64,000 bases of DNA from Micropterix aruncella (Eukaryota > Arthropoda > Insecta > Lepidoptera > Micropterigidae), in contig OX155967.1 in the NCBI GenBank assembly GCA_944548615.1, forward strand, positions 6,033,481 through 6,097,480, in the 5' to 3' direction. The notes below the pieces were generated by a model. That model saw only the letters and a list, made by a program, of their open reading frames with translations. It did not search any database and was not told the DNA's origin. Below are positions 12,122 to 22,798 of this stretch, piece by piece; the first letter of the stretch is position 1; every line of letters begins with the position of its first letter. The position numbers and the translations under genes are program-made.

Positions 12122-12625
12122 TTGTGAGGACTTCGCCCACATATCAGTCAACAAAAGAAGTAAATTCTCTAGAATCGAACTGCAAACACACTTTTAATAT
12201 AACACCCTTCAACTAGCATTAAATTCTATATAATTTCGACAATTAACGTACACTCAGCCGATGACTGATTTCATACATTCGATCGATCATTCATCATCCT
12301 CTAGTGGACAGTTATCGCGACTACACATCATCATCCTCCAGTGAGCACACAGCGCGTTTACACCTCGTTATCGTCATCATCAAGCAGTCACTACATTATC
12401 CGCGATACCGATCTTCAAGTCTCACTCCGCGACTACTCGACGGCGACATATACTTCGAGCACACACTACACACATTCTGCGACTTATCAATCAAGACGTT
12501 ACAAACTGGCAACCGATCACATACCTTCTGAATAAATCACTTCAACGACTTTCAATGCGGAGAAAACCCCTTGATCAGAACCACCCTTCACTCACGAGCA
12601 ATTGGAGTCTAGTGAAGGGTGGCCC
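12122..12625 (+). mobile_element. LTR-like repeat, related to the solo LTR at 38.2 kb
   Basis: Shares with 38,223-38,808 a GAGGACTTCGCCC start, AAGAAGTAAATTCTCTAGAA, CATTCGATCGATCATT, CTGAATAAATCACTTCAAC (carrying AATAAA) and AGCAATTGGAGTCTAGTG near the end. This copy is more diverged and shorter, and its right edge is less clear. No internal gag-pol region is attached. Confidence 0.6.
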
Positions 12626-12865
12626 ACCTGGGTGGTGGGTGGTGTAAGCCAACTTTTTTACACGACTGCCCAACAAAAAAGAGTGTAATGTGTTAAGGGT
12701 TTTATTTTATTTTATTATTTTATTTTATAGCAAACTTACAGTAAATATATAATACTAGTATTTTAAAAACATATTTAAACGAAACAAATTTACTATCCTA
12801 TGAATAGTTTACAATGCTTGCATTACAAATTAACATAAAAATAACATGAACACGTTGATAGTAGA

Positions 12866-13477
12866 AAAAAATAATACGTGTGGCACTCGGGGACTGCCGC
12901 GGTAAAGCTATTGCATAGCATTTTTAACAACTTATGCAATTATAATTATTTATTGATTTATTTTTTTCTGATATCAGATAACTGCGCTCTATCGGAAAAC
13001 GTTGAAATTATTCCGAATCATCTGCGGAAGCAAATGATTCGGAATAATTTAAACGTCTTCCGATAGAGCACCGCGCACGAATTTTTTATTCGATAAAGCA
13101 GAAAAACCGGATTATTCAAAAAAATCGTAGATAAAAAGATAGATAATTAAATTATCTTTAAAATGGTGCAGATTTCATAATAATACGCCAGATAGTATTT
13201 GCGTAGTAGTCGTTTTTGTGTTCGGTTAGACCTAATTTCACAAATTAATTACACTATGTAATATAAACAAAATATAAAATATTCAAAGCTAAGAATATTA
13301 GGAAAATGTTCTTGTTTAACATATATTTTTTTCGAATCGTAAGCACTACTCGTTTAGACGTAATTATCAGTTTAAAATCATTCATTTTCGTTAAGAAATT
13401 TCTTCATTCGGTCGCCGCGCTGGCCTAGCTAGGCCCGCGATAAAAGCTATGCAATAGCTTAAAAATATAATAAAAAA
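12866..13477 (+). repeat. 612-bp repeat unit E, copy 1
   Basis: Runs from ACGTGTGGCACTCGGGGACT through AAAGCTATTGCATAGC near its start to GCTATGCAATAGCTT near its end; the two boundary motifs are inverted copies of each other. It contains a 38-bp hairpin and an AT-rich remainder. The next unit starts immediately at 13,478 with the same sequence, so the two form a tandem duplication. The ~60-residue open frames at each start are not convincing genes. Confidence 0.8.
12987..13068. repeat. 38-bp stem hairpin in unit E
   Basis: Arms 12,987-13,024 and 13,031-13,068 pair as reverse complements with three mismatches (start CTCTATCGGAAAACG, matching end CGTCTTCCGATAGAG) around a 6-base loop. The second unit copy has the same structure at about 14,317-14,405, split from its upstream context by an inserted GC-A element. 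Confidence 0.85.
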
Positions 13478-14800
13478 AATACGTGTGGCACTCGGGGACT
13501 GCCGCGGTAAAGCTATTGCATAGCATTTTTAACAACTTATGCAATTATAATTATAATTATTTATTTATTTTATTTTTTCTGATATCAGATAATTGCGCTC
13601 TCATCTTGCGGTGTCAACTACAACGGGCGAGCCCGTCACCACAGGACGTTTTAACGATTAGTCGTTCTATCGCCCTGCAGTGAACGTAGAGACTTTGGAC
13701 AGTACATTCTACGTCCAGCTACGTCAACAACCCGTGAGAGTCCAACGCCTTACCGCGAGTTAGCCAGGAGTAAACCCGGCGGGCTCGAGATACTCGCGCC
13801 CTCACTTCCAATTGTGACCAGATTTCTCCGGTCTCTCGATTGGTACCGAGTTCGAGGTCGCTTGCGCGGTCCTCTCCCTTATGAAGCGGTGAAACGGAGA
13901 GCACAACCGATTGGAGCAAACCCCGCACGGTGCGCAGACCGTACAATCTTCGCGGACCAAGGCGTCCTTTGCCCGCCTCTTACCCGGGATCGGATGGCCA
14001 ATGGTCAATTCCAGAGCAGTCGCCATAAGGTACGCAACCACCCCCGCTCTATAGGAAACAGTACAGTTCCCAGACTCCCCCGACTGTTAGTCGGAGAGCA
14101 CAACCGATTGGAGCAAACCCCGCACGGTGCGCAGACCGTCCAGGGGCGCCAGAGGTTTGATTCCCAGGGGAGACTGGTTGACCCAGTGTCCTACCCAGGA
14201 CTCGCACCCCATGCGAGGAGGCCGTCGGATGGGTGTTGACCCGTGAGTGTGACCGACCCTGGACACATGGGTCATCGTGGCCAACTCATCGTGGGCCCGT
14301 TAGCCCCCATAATTGCGCTCTATCGGAAAACGTTGAAATTATTCCGAATCATTTGCGGCTGCGAAAGCAAATAATTTGGAATAATTTAAACGTCTTCCAA
14401 TAAAGCGCCGCGCACGAATTTTATGCGATAAAGCAAAAAAACGAATTATTCGAAAAAAATCGTAGATAAAAAGATAGATAATTAAATTATCTTTAAAATG
14501 GTGCAAGTTTCATAATAATATGCCAGACAGTATTTGCGTAGTAGTCGTTTTTGTGTTCGGTTAGACCTAATTTCACAAATTAATTACACTATGTAATATA
14601 TACAAAATCTAAAATATTCAAAGCTAAGAATATTAGGAAAATGTTCTTGTTAAACATATATTTTTTTCGAATCGTAAGCAGTACTCGTTTAGACGTAATT
14701 ATCAGTTTAAAATCATTAATTTTCGTTAAGAAATTTCTTCATTCGGTCGCCGCGCTGGCCTAGGCCCGCGATAAAAGCTATGCAATAGCTTAATAATAAT
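13478..14800 (+). repeat. Unit E, copy 2, interrupted by GC-A insertion
   Basis: Collinear with copy 1, but split after ATAATTGCGCTCT by the GC-A element at 13,602-14,308, which is followed by the duplicated ATAATTGCGCTCT. The remainder repeats the hairpin, the AT-rich middle and the closing GCTATGCAATAGCTT. Copy 1 therefore shows the pre-insertion state. Confidence 0.85.
13602..14308 (-). mobile_element. GC-A retroposon, full-length copy with 13-bp target duplication
   Basis: Exact 13-bp direct repeats ATAATTGCGCTCT flank it at 13,589-13,601 and 14,309-14,321, and copy 1 of unit E shows the empty site. In its own orientation it begins GGGGGCTAACGGGCCC and ends near CGCAAGATG. A ~45-bp block (AGAGCACAACCGATTGGAGC onward) occurs twice inside it, at about 13,894 and 14,095. 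Other copies have a different sequence at the first position. The 141-residue open frame is not regarded as a gene. Confidence 0.85.
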
Positions 14801-14999
14801 AATATAAGGGGTATATTATTATAAAAGTAATAATTAAATAGGTTGTTGATAAGGTTATTTGGATAGAGCAAAATAGAAGTATGAGTAATTGGATAATAAT
14901 ATTTATTATACATAATATGATATAATACATAGTATGTTATAATATAATAATCATATAACAGTACATCAGGATGGCAGTTTGTGAAATCTAAAGAAGTAG

Positions 15000-15668
15000 G
15001 AGATAGGCTAGGTATGATCGAATCTATTATTAAATTAATGGATCCATAAAATACATTTAATCCTTTACACGATTTATTAAAAACGCGACACAGGGTTCAT
15101 CTATGTATGATTACCGTTTCTTTATTTCACTATAACTTCCAACGCTTGAACCAATTTAGAAGTGTTTGATATTGTTAAAATCGTTATGTCATCCCGATTG
15201 TCAAATATTATATAAGTAATTGTCTAAATGTCCAAACGTCCAAATGTCAATAAATTAACATAAATATATCGTGTTTAGTGTCAAATGAAAGGTCTGATTA
15301 AGTACATTCCAGAAATATACATTTATCTATACTGGTAAATACATAAATCACAAATATTTAAATAAGAAAAACTTATTATTGTAAATACCACAGTTCACTT
15401 TCTGTAACGTCATCGAAAGATATCTTTATATCATTTGTTACTACAACGACTGATCTCAATTATGAGCCTTTTCTTAGTTATATCCTATTAAATATGGCAT
15501 ATTACCTGCTATCCCTTAGAGCACCTAACACATCCAGGCATTGTAATTTTAATAACTGTTTGAATTTCTAAATAAATTTTTAATAAGGTCCAGGACATTC
15601 TTATCAAGAACCCAATTTATTCTATTAGGGACTTTGATAATATTGAATTTCCTAATCTTTCATGATTC
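15000..15668 (+). repeat. AT-rich repeat family C
   Basis: Contains CCGTTTCTTTATTTCACTAT, a run of TGTCTAAATGTCCAAACGTC-type words, and TTTCCTAATCTTTCATGATT at its right edge. The same order occurs at 62.0-62.2 kb and 63.8-64.0 kb, with an inverted part at 3.2-3.5 kb. Interrupted at 15,668 by a LINE. Non-coding. Confidence 0.6.
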
Positions 15669-16419
15669 CTAATCGATCTGTCAATCTTTGCTTCTTCCAC
15701 TTCTTCATTATGGCGACGCCGCCTTCCTCGATCTGACAGAAGAGCTGGCCACCAAGGTGGAAAGGCTACAGAACGTCTGTATCCGCTTCATTTTTGGCCT
15801 CAGAAAATATGACCATATTACGGAATATCGTAGCAGACTGCAGTGGTTTACCACCACGGAGACGAGACAGGTTAGAACTCTCTCTGCCTCTTATATAGAA
15901 TCCTCGCGGATGGCGTGCCGCTTTATCTTGCCGATAGGTTCACCGCGTTATCGGCGCACGGCCGTCCGCTGAGATCAGAGGGCAATAACCTGTTATCCAT
16001 CCCTGGTCATAGCAGTGATTTTTTTTCATACTCCTTCTCCGTGGAAGCTGCACGACTCTGGAATGCTTTACCAAATGATGTTAGAACAGCCCCCAGCATC
16101 TCCTCGTTCAACGCCAGACTCAAGGAGCATATAACTCTAAAATCCATAAATTAACCAATCCACCTCTCCCCCCTCCTTTTCGCTTCCCTTTCCTTCCTCT
16201 TCTTCCTTTCCTCTGCGTCATTATTTAATTTTAGTCATTTGTTTTACTTTTTTTTATTATCTTTCTCTTTCTAGTTTCTGTTTGTTTCTTTTTATCATTT
16301 GTGTTTTTATTGTTCTTTTGCGTAGCCAACGTTCTAAATTTGTTATAAACTTAAGCTATAGGTTAGCTGATAGACATTGCTGCAAGGCAATAAGCTCGCC
16401 TTTTTTATTTAAAATAAAG

Positions 16420-16450
<31 letters not shown>
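15669..16450 (+). mobile_element. LINE 3' end, (ATT)n-tailed, inserted in family C
   Basis: Encodes LATKVERLQNVCIRFIFGLR and, after a frame change near 15,920, FSVEAARLWNALPNDVRTAP, ending LKEHITLKSIN and a stop. A pyrimidine-rich 3' untranslated region leads to GCAAGGCAATAAGCTCGCC, a short AATAAA and (ATT)n. The uninterrupted target sequence survives at about 62,209-62,232, so both boundaries can be read. Confidence 0.8.
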
Positions 16451-16454
<4 letters not shown>

Positions 16455-16875
16455 TTTTATTATAATACAATATATGTTTTTTTTCTCGACTATATATCCA
16501 ATCAATTTGATAATCGGAGATGGAATATATTAAATTTGTATTGACTATTTCTATTGAGACATTTCTATTTGTAATCTTATAATTGTGGTATTTCTGATTT
16601 GACTATTTTATAACTGACTATTCGTTTTTATATTTTGACTATTTGTATTTTTCATCTATACCTACTGAAGTATTTTAGTACCTCAAATAGTTTTTTAAAT
16701 GACCACACATTTTTATTGGTAATTTATTTAATAATTGATTTTTCCTTTTAAAAAAATAGTCAATCTGTATAAAAAATAATTATACCACATAAGGTATAAC
16801 ACATTATCTTGTATAAAGAATTTGACTATGCCAAGAGTAGGGATACCTACCAACTGGTTTATTTTATAATATAAA
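16451..16875 (+). repeat. AT-rich repeat family C, continuation
   Basis: Continues the host repeat after the LINE. GATAATCGGAGATGGA, TTGTATTGACTATTTC, CTTATAATTGTGGTATTTC, AATAGTCAATCTGT and TTTGACTATGCCAAGAGTAG are all repeated in order at 62.27-63.48 kb, where another element interrupts the series. It looks like a long untranslated retroelement region. Non-coding. Confidence 0.6.
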
Positions 16876-16879
16876 AAAT

Positions 16880-17228
16880 TAAATATTAAAGAAAACCTTC
16901 GCAGAATACCTGAAACGATACAATATATACGTTGTGTGAGTACAAAATATATATTTCTGAGAATGCTCAAGTTTGTCAGCAGTGAATGGTGGGGAAATAC
17001 TGGGATATGTTTCTTAAACTTTGTAATATCTCATGATTCCATTGCCTCTCTGTTTACTGACGTAAGGTCAGCTGTACAACATGGTGTGCCCACTGACAGT
17101 ACATCATAATATACTATCGTTTATGGATCTTCACTGCAAATAATATATTTGAAATAAATATTTGGCATCATAGTAACCTTATTTAAGAAAATTGCGGACG
17201 CCAAAACTCCTAAACGGATCATAATAAA
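16880..17228 (+). repeat. Repeat F, copy 1
   Basis: Shares with 19.08-19.26 kb and 24.36-24.72 kb the landmarks GTTTGTCAGCAGT, GGGAAATACTGGGATATGTT, AGGTCAGCTGT, ATGGTGTGCCCA, TTTATGGATCTTCACTGCAA and CGCCAAAACTCC. Non-coding. A minus-strand LINE tail is joined directly at its right end. Confidence 0.55.
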
Positions 17229-18140
17229 GGTAAGTTGTCATAGTCATAAATATATTTTTTTTATTTTATTTTATTTTTGTTAAAAACATACAGCAAAAAA
17301 ATATAACATATAAGCATAATATGTATATAACAGTAGTAAAGCCAATGATGTTTTAAATTATTTTCTATAAAAGGATTACAAAATATGCTAAACAATACAA
17401 TACAAAGAAAACCAAAAAGAATTTAAAACTAACAATTAAAATTGCTATGGGCGAGTGTGTGGGTGTGTGTATCTGTAGTGCGAATGTGCTTGTGGGTGCT
17501 TGTATGTGCATGCTAATTCAATCCGATCTGATAATCAGCTTTTCACGTACCTCCTTAACAAAGGATCGACTATTTTTGTGGTTAAATATGTCAATATCGT
17601 TAAAGCCTACATTGTATGCATGCATAACGCGCGGCAATACGGGAAGGCGCTCCAATGCTCACCCTACTCAGGAGGTATAGACTGTCCAACAGCGGAAATT
17701 TAAATGACGTATAAATAGTTTGTGAATACGCTCAATCCTCAGCTTGTATGTAGCATACTGCGGAGACCAAATATTAGAAGCAAATTCAAGCAGGCTGCGT
17801 ACGTATGCGACATAAACCGTCTTCCTTTGAAGACGAATGTTTTTAAGACGTCTACAAACTCTCATAATAAAACCGAGTGTGCTGTAAGGCCCTGTTGACG
17901 ATTGAATCAATGTGCATCCATTAAAAGCTTGCGATCTAAGATGACTCCCAGATCACGCACTCGATCTACTTTCAGGATTTCATCATTGCGAATCGTATAT
18001 TTAAAGTTAATCAGATTGACATTTCGCGAAAATGAGATTTTATGGCACTTAGCTACATTTATAGAAAGTTTACGCTGTTCACAAAAATGAGTGAAACGAT
18101 TCAGATCTTCCTGGATCAGTTGACAATCGCCATGGTTCAT
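17229..18140 (-). mobile_element. LINE reverse-transcriptase C-terminal part, frameshifted
   Basis: Two minus-strand frames, 18,140-17,907 and 17,910-17,668, together read CEQRKLSINVAKCHKISFSR, RVRDLGVILDRKL, then LGFIMRVCRRLKNIRL and VRSLLEFASNIWSPQY. This is the thumb/connection region of a jockey-like reverse transcriptase. A frameshift separates them near 17,908. The 3' untranslated part ends at 17,229 with GGTAAGTTGTCATAGTCATA, repeated at 20,161. Confidence 0.75.
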
Positions 18141-18330
18141 TACATTACATTACATTACATTTTCGTCGTGTCCAATTGACGGCTAAAGACCGCTCTTGGA
18201 CGTGTCAAAATAATTGGGTTAGGTAGTAAGGTTCGTTAAGCTCTTTACTGAACATACATAGGCAGTCAAGAATGAACTACTAGATTGTCAAACTAAATAT
18301 AAATAATCAAAATAGAAGCCTAATATTTGA
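18141..18330 (-). mobile_element. LINE 3' tail with (TAATG)n
   Basis: Five CATTA units (18,138-18,165), followed by CGTCGTGTCCAATTGACGGC, are the reverse complement of the end of the plus-strand LINE at 50.8-51.6 kb (CCACCAATTGGACACGACGT, then AATGTAATG). Only untranslated sequence is present. Confidence 0.6.
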
Positions 18331-18879
18331 AGTAGTTAGTAACTCGAAAAGATACGTAGTAAAATTATTCATCGTAATATTGAAATTGTCAGTAAAATGT
18401 TCTTCACTCCTATGAAGGAAGATAAAAGATAAATAGATCTTTCCAATAATAAATACGTTATTCTTATTGAAGGCCCAGCGCCCATACAATTTTGCCCATT
18501 TCCTTTCCTTGGTATAAGTACATTCACGGTGGCTCCAAATCCGAATATTACCGATGTCTGCCGCTATGCAAACGGTTTTAGCCTCTCCGAATCGGAATTC
18601 CGAATCTCGTAGGGATAGCAGAATAACGAGTTATTTTTTCATACGATATGGAACACGCATCCACACAGCCGTAAAAGAGTCGTAAACGCGGCGCAGCGTC
18701 GACTTTATCGACGTATTTCTGTGTTATTAATTGCATGCCTAGTCGTATATTCCGATGTTTCCCGGTAAATTATTATCCGTGGAAGATGCTACCGTTTTGT
18801 TGTGATTATTTTTAATCTGTGACGAGATAAATACGCGGACAGGGCTAACTATAGGTGCATGTCACCGTAGCGTTAGGCA
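18331..18879. other. No gene seen; apparently single-copy
   Basis: This ~550-bp stretch has more balanced composition than its flanks and did not recur elsewhere in the window. No open frame longer than 60 codons resembles a protein family, and no splice-flanked exon was recognised. Confidence 0.35.
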
Positions 18880-19010
18880 GATAACGGTCCTCTTGCAGTT
18901 AGGCCACTAAGCTTGTTAACTTGGGCCAGCTCAACTCATGGTTCAGCCCCCGTCCCGTAGCCTCCAAACCTGATAAGGACCCTGTTTTCCCTTCCACGGC
19001 AGTTGGATTA
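18880..19010 (+). repeat. GC-B fragment
   Basis: GCTCAACTCATGGTTCAGCC followed by CCCGTAGCCTCC and GGACCCTGTT matches the start region of GC-B at 25.44 kb and 33.49 kb. Only the left ~100 bp survive. Confidence 0.5.
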
Positions 19011-19074
19011 CTTTCCCTTGGTGATGTCCTCCGAGCGCAGGTTTGACCGCCCTTGGACGATTAAGCCCATCTCC

Positions 19075-19265
19075 AGATTGAAGGCTGTCTGTGTGTGTGT
19101 GTATTCCTCCACTAGGTCAGCTGTCGAACATGGTGTGCCCAGTGACAGGAGTTTATGGATCTTCACTGCAAATAATTATTTGAAATAAATAATCTGCATC
19201 ATCGTAACCTTATTTAAGAAGATTCCGAACGCCAAAACTCCGAAACGGATCATAATAAACGGATC
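19075..19265 (+). repeat. Repeat F, copy 2 (short)
   Basis: Carries AGGTCAGCTGTCGAACATGG, TGTGCCCAGTGACAG, TTTATGGATCTTCACTGCAA and CGCCAAAACTCCGAAACGGA in the order seen in copies 1 and 3. A short internal duplication of CGGATCATAATAAA follows at 19,245-19,275. Confidence 0.55.
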
Positions 19266-20160
19266 ATAATAAACGGCTGCGCAACATTCTGTCCAAAACA
19301 ACCATAAGAATGGTATACATGGCCTTGTGTCAGAGTATTTTGTCCTACGGAGTCGCGGCATGGGGCGCTACTACTAATGATAATCTGGATAGATTGACAA
19401 AAGCGCAGAAATTATTATTGAGAGTTCACAGGAAAAACCGGCGTAATCCATCTGCCTTGTTATTTTCCCAATCCCATGTGCTATCAGCTAAACAGTTATT
19501 CATTTAGCAAGCGCTTCTTGCATTCTACAAATCTAGAGATGACCACGCCCGAACTCAAAACAATCTGAACACAAGAATGTCCGCGAGTATCAATTATATA
19601 ATTCCGTCAGTCAGGACAACATTTTCCCAGAGACATATATTCTACATAGCCCCAAAATTATATAATTCCCTTAGTGAAGACATGAAAAATTATCCTAACA
19701 TAAAAATATTTAAAGCAAACCTTAATAGATGGCTACTTAACAAGGGATATGTAAAATCTGATCAACTTCTTTGCAACGCACGACAATTTATTTAGTATCA
19801 CTTATCTATTTTTCTTAATTAAATTTTATTAAATTACAACTATAAATGTATATATTTATTACATAGCTATATTTTTTATAAAATTGGTATATTTATGTGT
19901 ATATACAGGTGGTGGGTCGAAATAATTTATTTAAAAAAAACACTTCATTTCTTAAAATTGCATAAAAATATGCACATCTAGAGACGGGCCAAATTATCGC
20001 CTAGTTAGATGTGCTATTGGCAGTAAAGGTCATGTAAGATGTGTTAAACCTCCCTATATTAATTATTAAATAATTTATATAATTATTATAAGATTACATG
20101 ACCTATGAATGAACTGTATACCTAATCCTATGTACCTAAATAAATAAATAAATAAATAAA
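19266..20160 (+). mobile_element. LINE 3' end with one in-frame stop, (AAAT)n tail
   Basis: Frame 19,310-19,507 reads MALCQSILSYGVAAWG and LTKAQKLLLRVHRKNRR. After a TAG the same frame continues RTTFSQRHIFYIAPKLYNSL and WLLNKGYVKSDQLL to a stop at 19,795. It is the C-terminal part of the clade seen intact at 31.2-32.2 kb (YALCQSILCYG, FGQRHFTFIGPRMYNNLP). The 3' end is (AAAT)n at 20,139-20,160. Confidence 0.8.
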
Positions 20161-20520
20161 GGTAAGTTGTCATAGTCATAAATATATATTTTTTATTTTA
20201 TTTTATTTTTGTTAAAAACATACAGCATAAAAAATAACATATAAGCATAAAATATAACAGTAGTAAAGCCAATGATGTTTCAAATTATTTGCTATATAAG
20301 GATTACAAAATATGCTAAACAATAGAATACAAAGAAAACCAAAAAGAATTTAAATCTAACAGTTAAAATCGCTATGTGCGAGTGTGTGTATCTGTAGTGC
20401 GAATGTGCCTGTGAGTGCTTGTATGTGCATGCTAATTTAATCCGATCTGATAATCAGATTTTCACGTACCTCCTTAACAAAGGGTTGACTATTTTGGTGG
20501 CTACATTATATGCATGCATA
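20161..20520 (-). mobile_element. LINE 3' untranslated end, second copy
   Basis: Begins GGTAAGTTGTCATAGTCATA and follows 17,229-17,620 nearly base for base (GTGCGAATGTGCCTGTGAGT, GATCTGATAATCAG, ACGCGCGGCAAT). It breaks off before the coding part. Its 3' end abuts the (AAAT)n tail of the preceding LINE. Confidence 0.7.
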
Positions 20521-20769
20521 ACGCGCGGCAATGACGAATTGGAACCATAGTTCGTGTTCCAAATCGACCCTTTATCCAATTGAGCTGATATTTGGCATAG
20601 AGGCATCATTTGATCATGGCAAAAGTTGAAGGGATTTTGGTTGAAATCAGTCCACCAGGGCGCGCTAGTGGACTTAAAGACTTGAAATTCGATACTTAGA
20701 TACCACGTTTGGTTCCTAATGGTTCCTTGCAATTGGGTGGTTTTAGGGAAAAATCTGTCATCTGGCCTG

Positions 20770-22016
20770 TCCAACTAAAGGTTAAACTCCTATCTGGTAG
20801 CCTCCTCGAAAGGGGTCTTACCCTGCCAGGGCCGCTATGAGCTTCTTCCACTGCTGTAATCATGCGTTTGGGAGCTAACGGGTCCATGCTGGGTTGGTAA
20901 CGAAGACCCATGTGTTCAGGGTCGGTCACACTCACGGGTCAACACCTATCCGACGGTTCCACGCACGAGGTGCGAACCTGGGTAGGACGTTCGGGCGAAG
21001 GACCTCCCCTGGGAATCAAACCTCTGGCGCTCCTGGACGATCTGCGCACCGTGCGGCGCAAGCCAATCGATTGTGCACTCCGACTAACAGTCGGGGGAGT
21101 CTGAAAGCTGTATTGTTTCCTATATAGCGGGGGTGGTTGCGTACCTTACGGCGACTGCTCTTGAATTGACCATTGGCCATCCGATCCCGGGTAAGAGGCG
21201 GGCAAAGGACGCCATGGTCCGCGATAGATTCGGTATACACCGTTTCACCGCTTCGTAAGGGAGAGGATTGCGCAAGCGACCTCGAATTCCGAACCAATCG
21301 AGAGACCGGAGAAATCTGGTCACAATTGGTAGTTAGGGCGCGAGTGTCGGGCCCGCCAGGTAACATAACTGGCTATCTCGCGGTAAGGCGTTGGTCTCTA
21401 ACGGGTTGTGGCGTAGCTAGACGCTGGATTGTTTTGTCCAAAGTCTTCTACGCTCATTCCAGGGAGATAGAACGACTAATCGTTAAAAGTCCCTGTGGTG
21501 ACGGGCTCGCTTGTTGTAGTCGACAACTCAAGTTGCTGTAATCACGCAGTCGGAGGCGTTTGGGATCAGAAGATCGATTCGAGGGAATACCTCGGCCTGA
21601 ACTGGATTATTGGTGCACCATCCGGTTTGCTAGGTATTAAATGCCCAGCTAGCAAATAACCAGAGGGGTCTGGAGACGTACGTTTGCCATGACAGCGGAG
21701 GGTAGTTGTCGACCTTATATATTTACGTCAAACCTTGATGAATCGATTCCACGGCCACCCGATCCCTAGTGACTAAAGCGGGCAAAGAGCGTCGCGGTCC
21801 GCAAAATATTCGTACTGAATAAGCGATTACTTCAGGTAGAGGCCGCGAGGTCGCGTGTCCAAGGTGTCGCCTCTTATGGGTATGTTGGCGGAGCTAGACT
21901 GTGGACTGTTTTATCCCAGAGTAACTGTGTAATCACCTCCCGGCTGAAAAAATGATCTATATCGTTATAACAGCCTGAGGTATCGGGTTTGTCCGTTGCA
22001 GATGACAGCTCCAAAG
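20770..22016 (+). mobile_element. GC-B retroposon, split by a GC-A insertion
   Basis: An older GC-rich element. The left part CTGGTAGCCTCCTCGAAAGG onward runs to TGCTGTAATCATGC. The right part resumes at 21,534 with TGCTGTAATCACGC, then CAGTCGGAGGCGTTTGGGAT and CCCGATCCCTAGTGAC, and closes near GGGTTTGTCCGTTGCAGATG. The overall order parallels GC-A (target for the same block names, e.g. CCTGAGGTATCGGG versus CCTGAGGTGACGGG), which shows the two families are related. Confidence 0.7.
20866..21533 (+). mobile_element. GC-A retroposon, full-length copy with 14-bp target duplication
   Basis: Flanked by TGCTGTAATCATGC (20,852-20,865) and TGCTGTAATCACGC (21,534-21,547), 13 of 14 identical, inside a GC-B element. 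Internal order: GGGAGCTAACGG, GGTCGGTCACACTCACGGGT, CTCCTGGACGATCTGCGCAC, AGTCGGGGGAGTCTG, CCATCCGATCCCGGGTAAGA, GAGACCGGAGAAATCTGG, GAACGACTAATCGTTAAAA, and the end GTAGTCGACAACTCAAG. No coding sequence was recognised. Confidence 0.85.
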
Positions 22017-22798
22017 TATGGTTGGAATATCTCATATATAAGCGACACAAATAATTTTTAAATTCCGCCGTATTTAAGAAAATCCTACATCATATTGAAA
22101 ATAGCTATTTTGACACTACGGAAATATTACATATATCAATACATTTGCGATCATAACCACTTGACACAATCACTATTGGTGGGAGGAAGGGGGGAGTGGA
22201 GATTGGGGTTTGGGGCACGGGGGGAGGGGGCTTGTCTGCTTGCCGGAACTGTATTGGGGGGACCCAACCGATTTTATATAAACTTAAAAATTTACTCTAA
22301 ATCTGCTTATTATGCATACTACTCTAATGCCATTCTAGGTTACTTACTACTGTCCTTAATGAAATGTGGCGTCTCGCATAGATACTCGTCGAGTGGTAGG
22401 TCATCCAGTTCTACAGGAACTAGGTGAGTAGTAATTGCTCGTGTTGTCAGACAGAAGTATAACAAGTAGCCCTCATTACCGGTAAGCGATTTATTAGACG
22501 TGATGTACCGTAGATAGTGGCCGATAGACCTGATTGATTGGTACGTGCCTCGTATTATGTGACGTTTCTCGCCCGACGACGGGACAAATTGTCAGCGACG
22601 CTTTCAAGATTGACGATCATATTAATGCAGTTTTGCTAGAGGACGTTTTGAATGTGTTTCAATTTCAAATTCAAAAGAGAATAGGCATTTCGGGCCCACT
22701 TTAACAATAGCTGTAAATCATATACCAATGGAAAGATCTCTTCAAGTAAATCATTAATTACTATAACGATTGATCTCAATAATGAGCTGTTTCTGAGT
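22017..22798. other. No gene seen; contains a G-quadruplex-type motif
   Basis: Bases 22,205-22,230 read G4, TTT, G4, CAC, G6, A, G5 on the plus strand, within a G-rich stretch 22,179-22,262. From about 22,690 an AT-rich repeat block (CTATAACGATTGATCTCAAT, AATGAGC) matches 15.42-15.47 kb. No exon recognised. Confidence 0.45.

Noticed and set aside
13814..14239. 141-residue open frame with partial counterparts elsewhere
   Set aside because: It lies entirely inside a GC-A element. Counterparts in other copies change frame relative to each other, so DNA-level identity explains the similarity.
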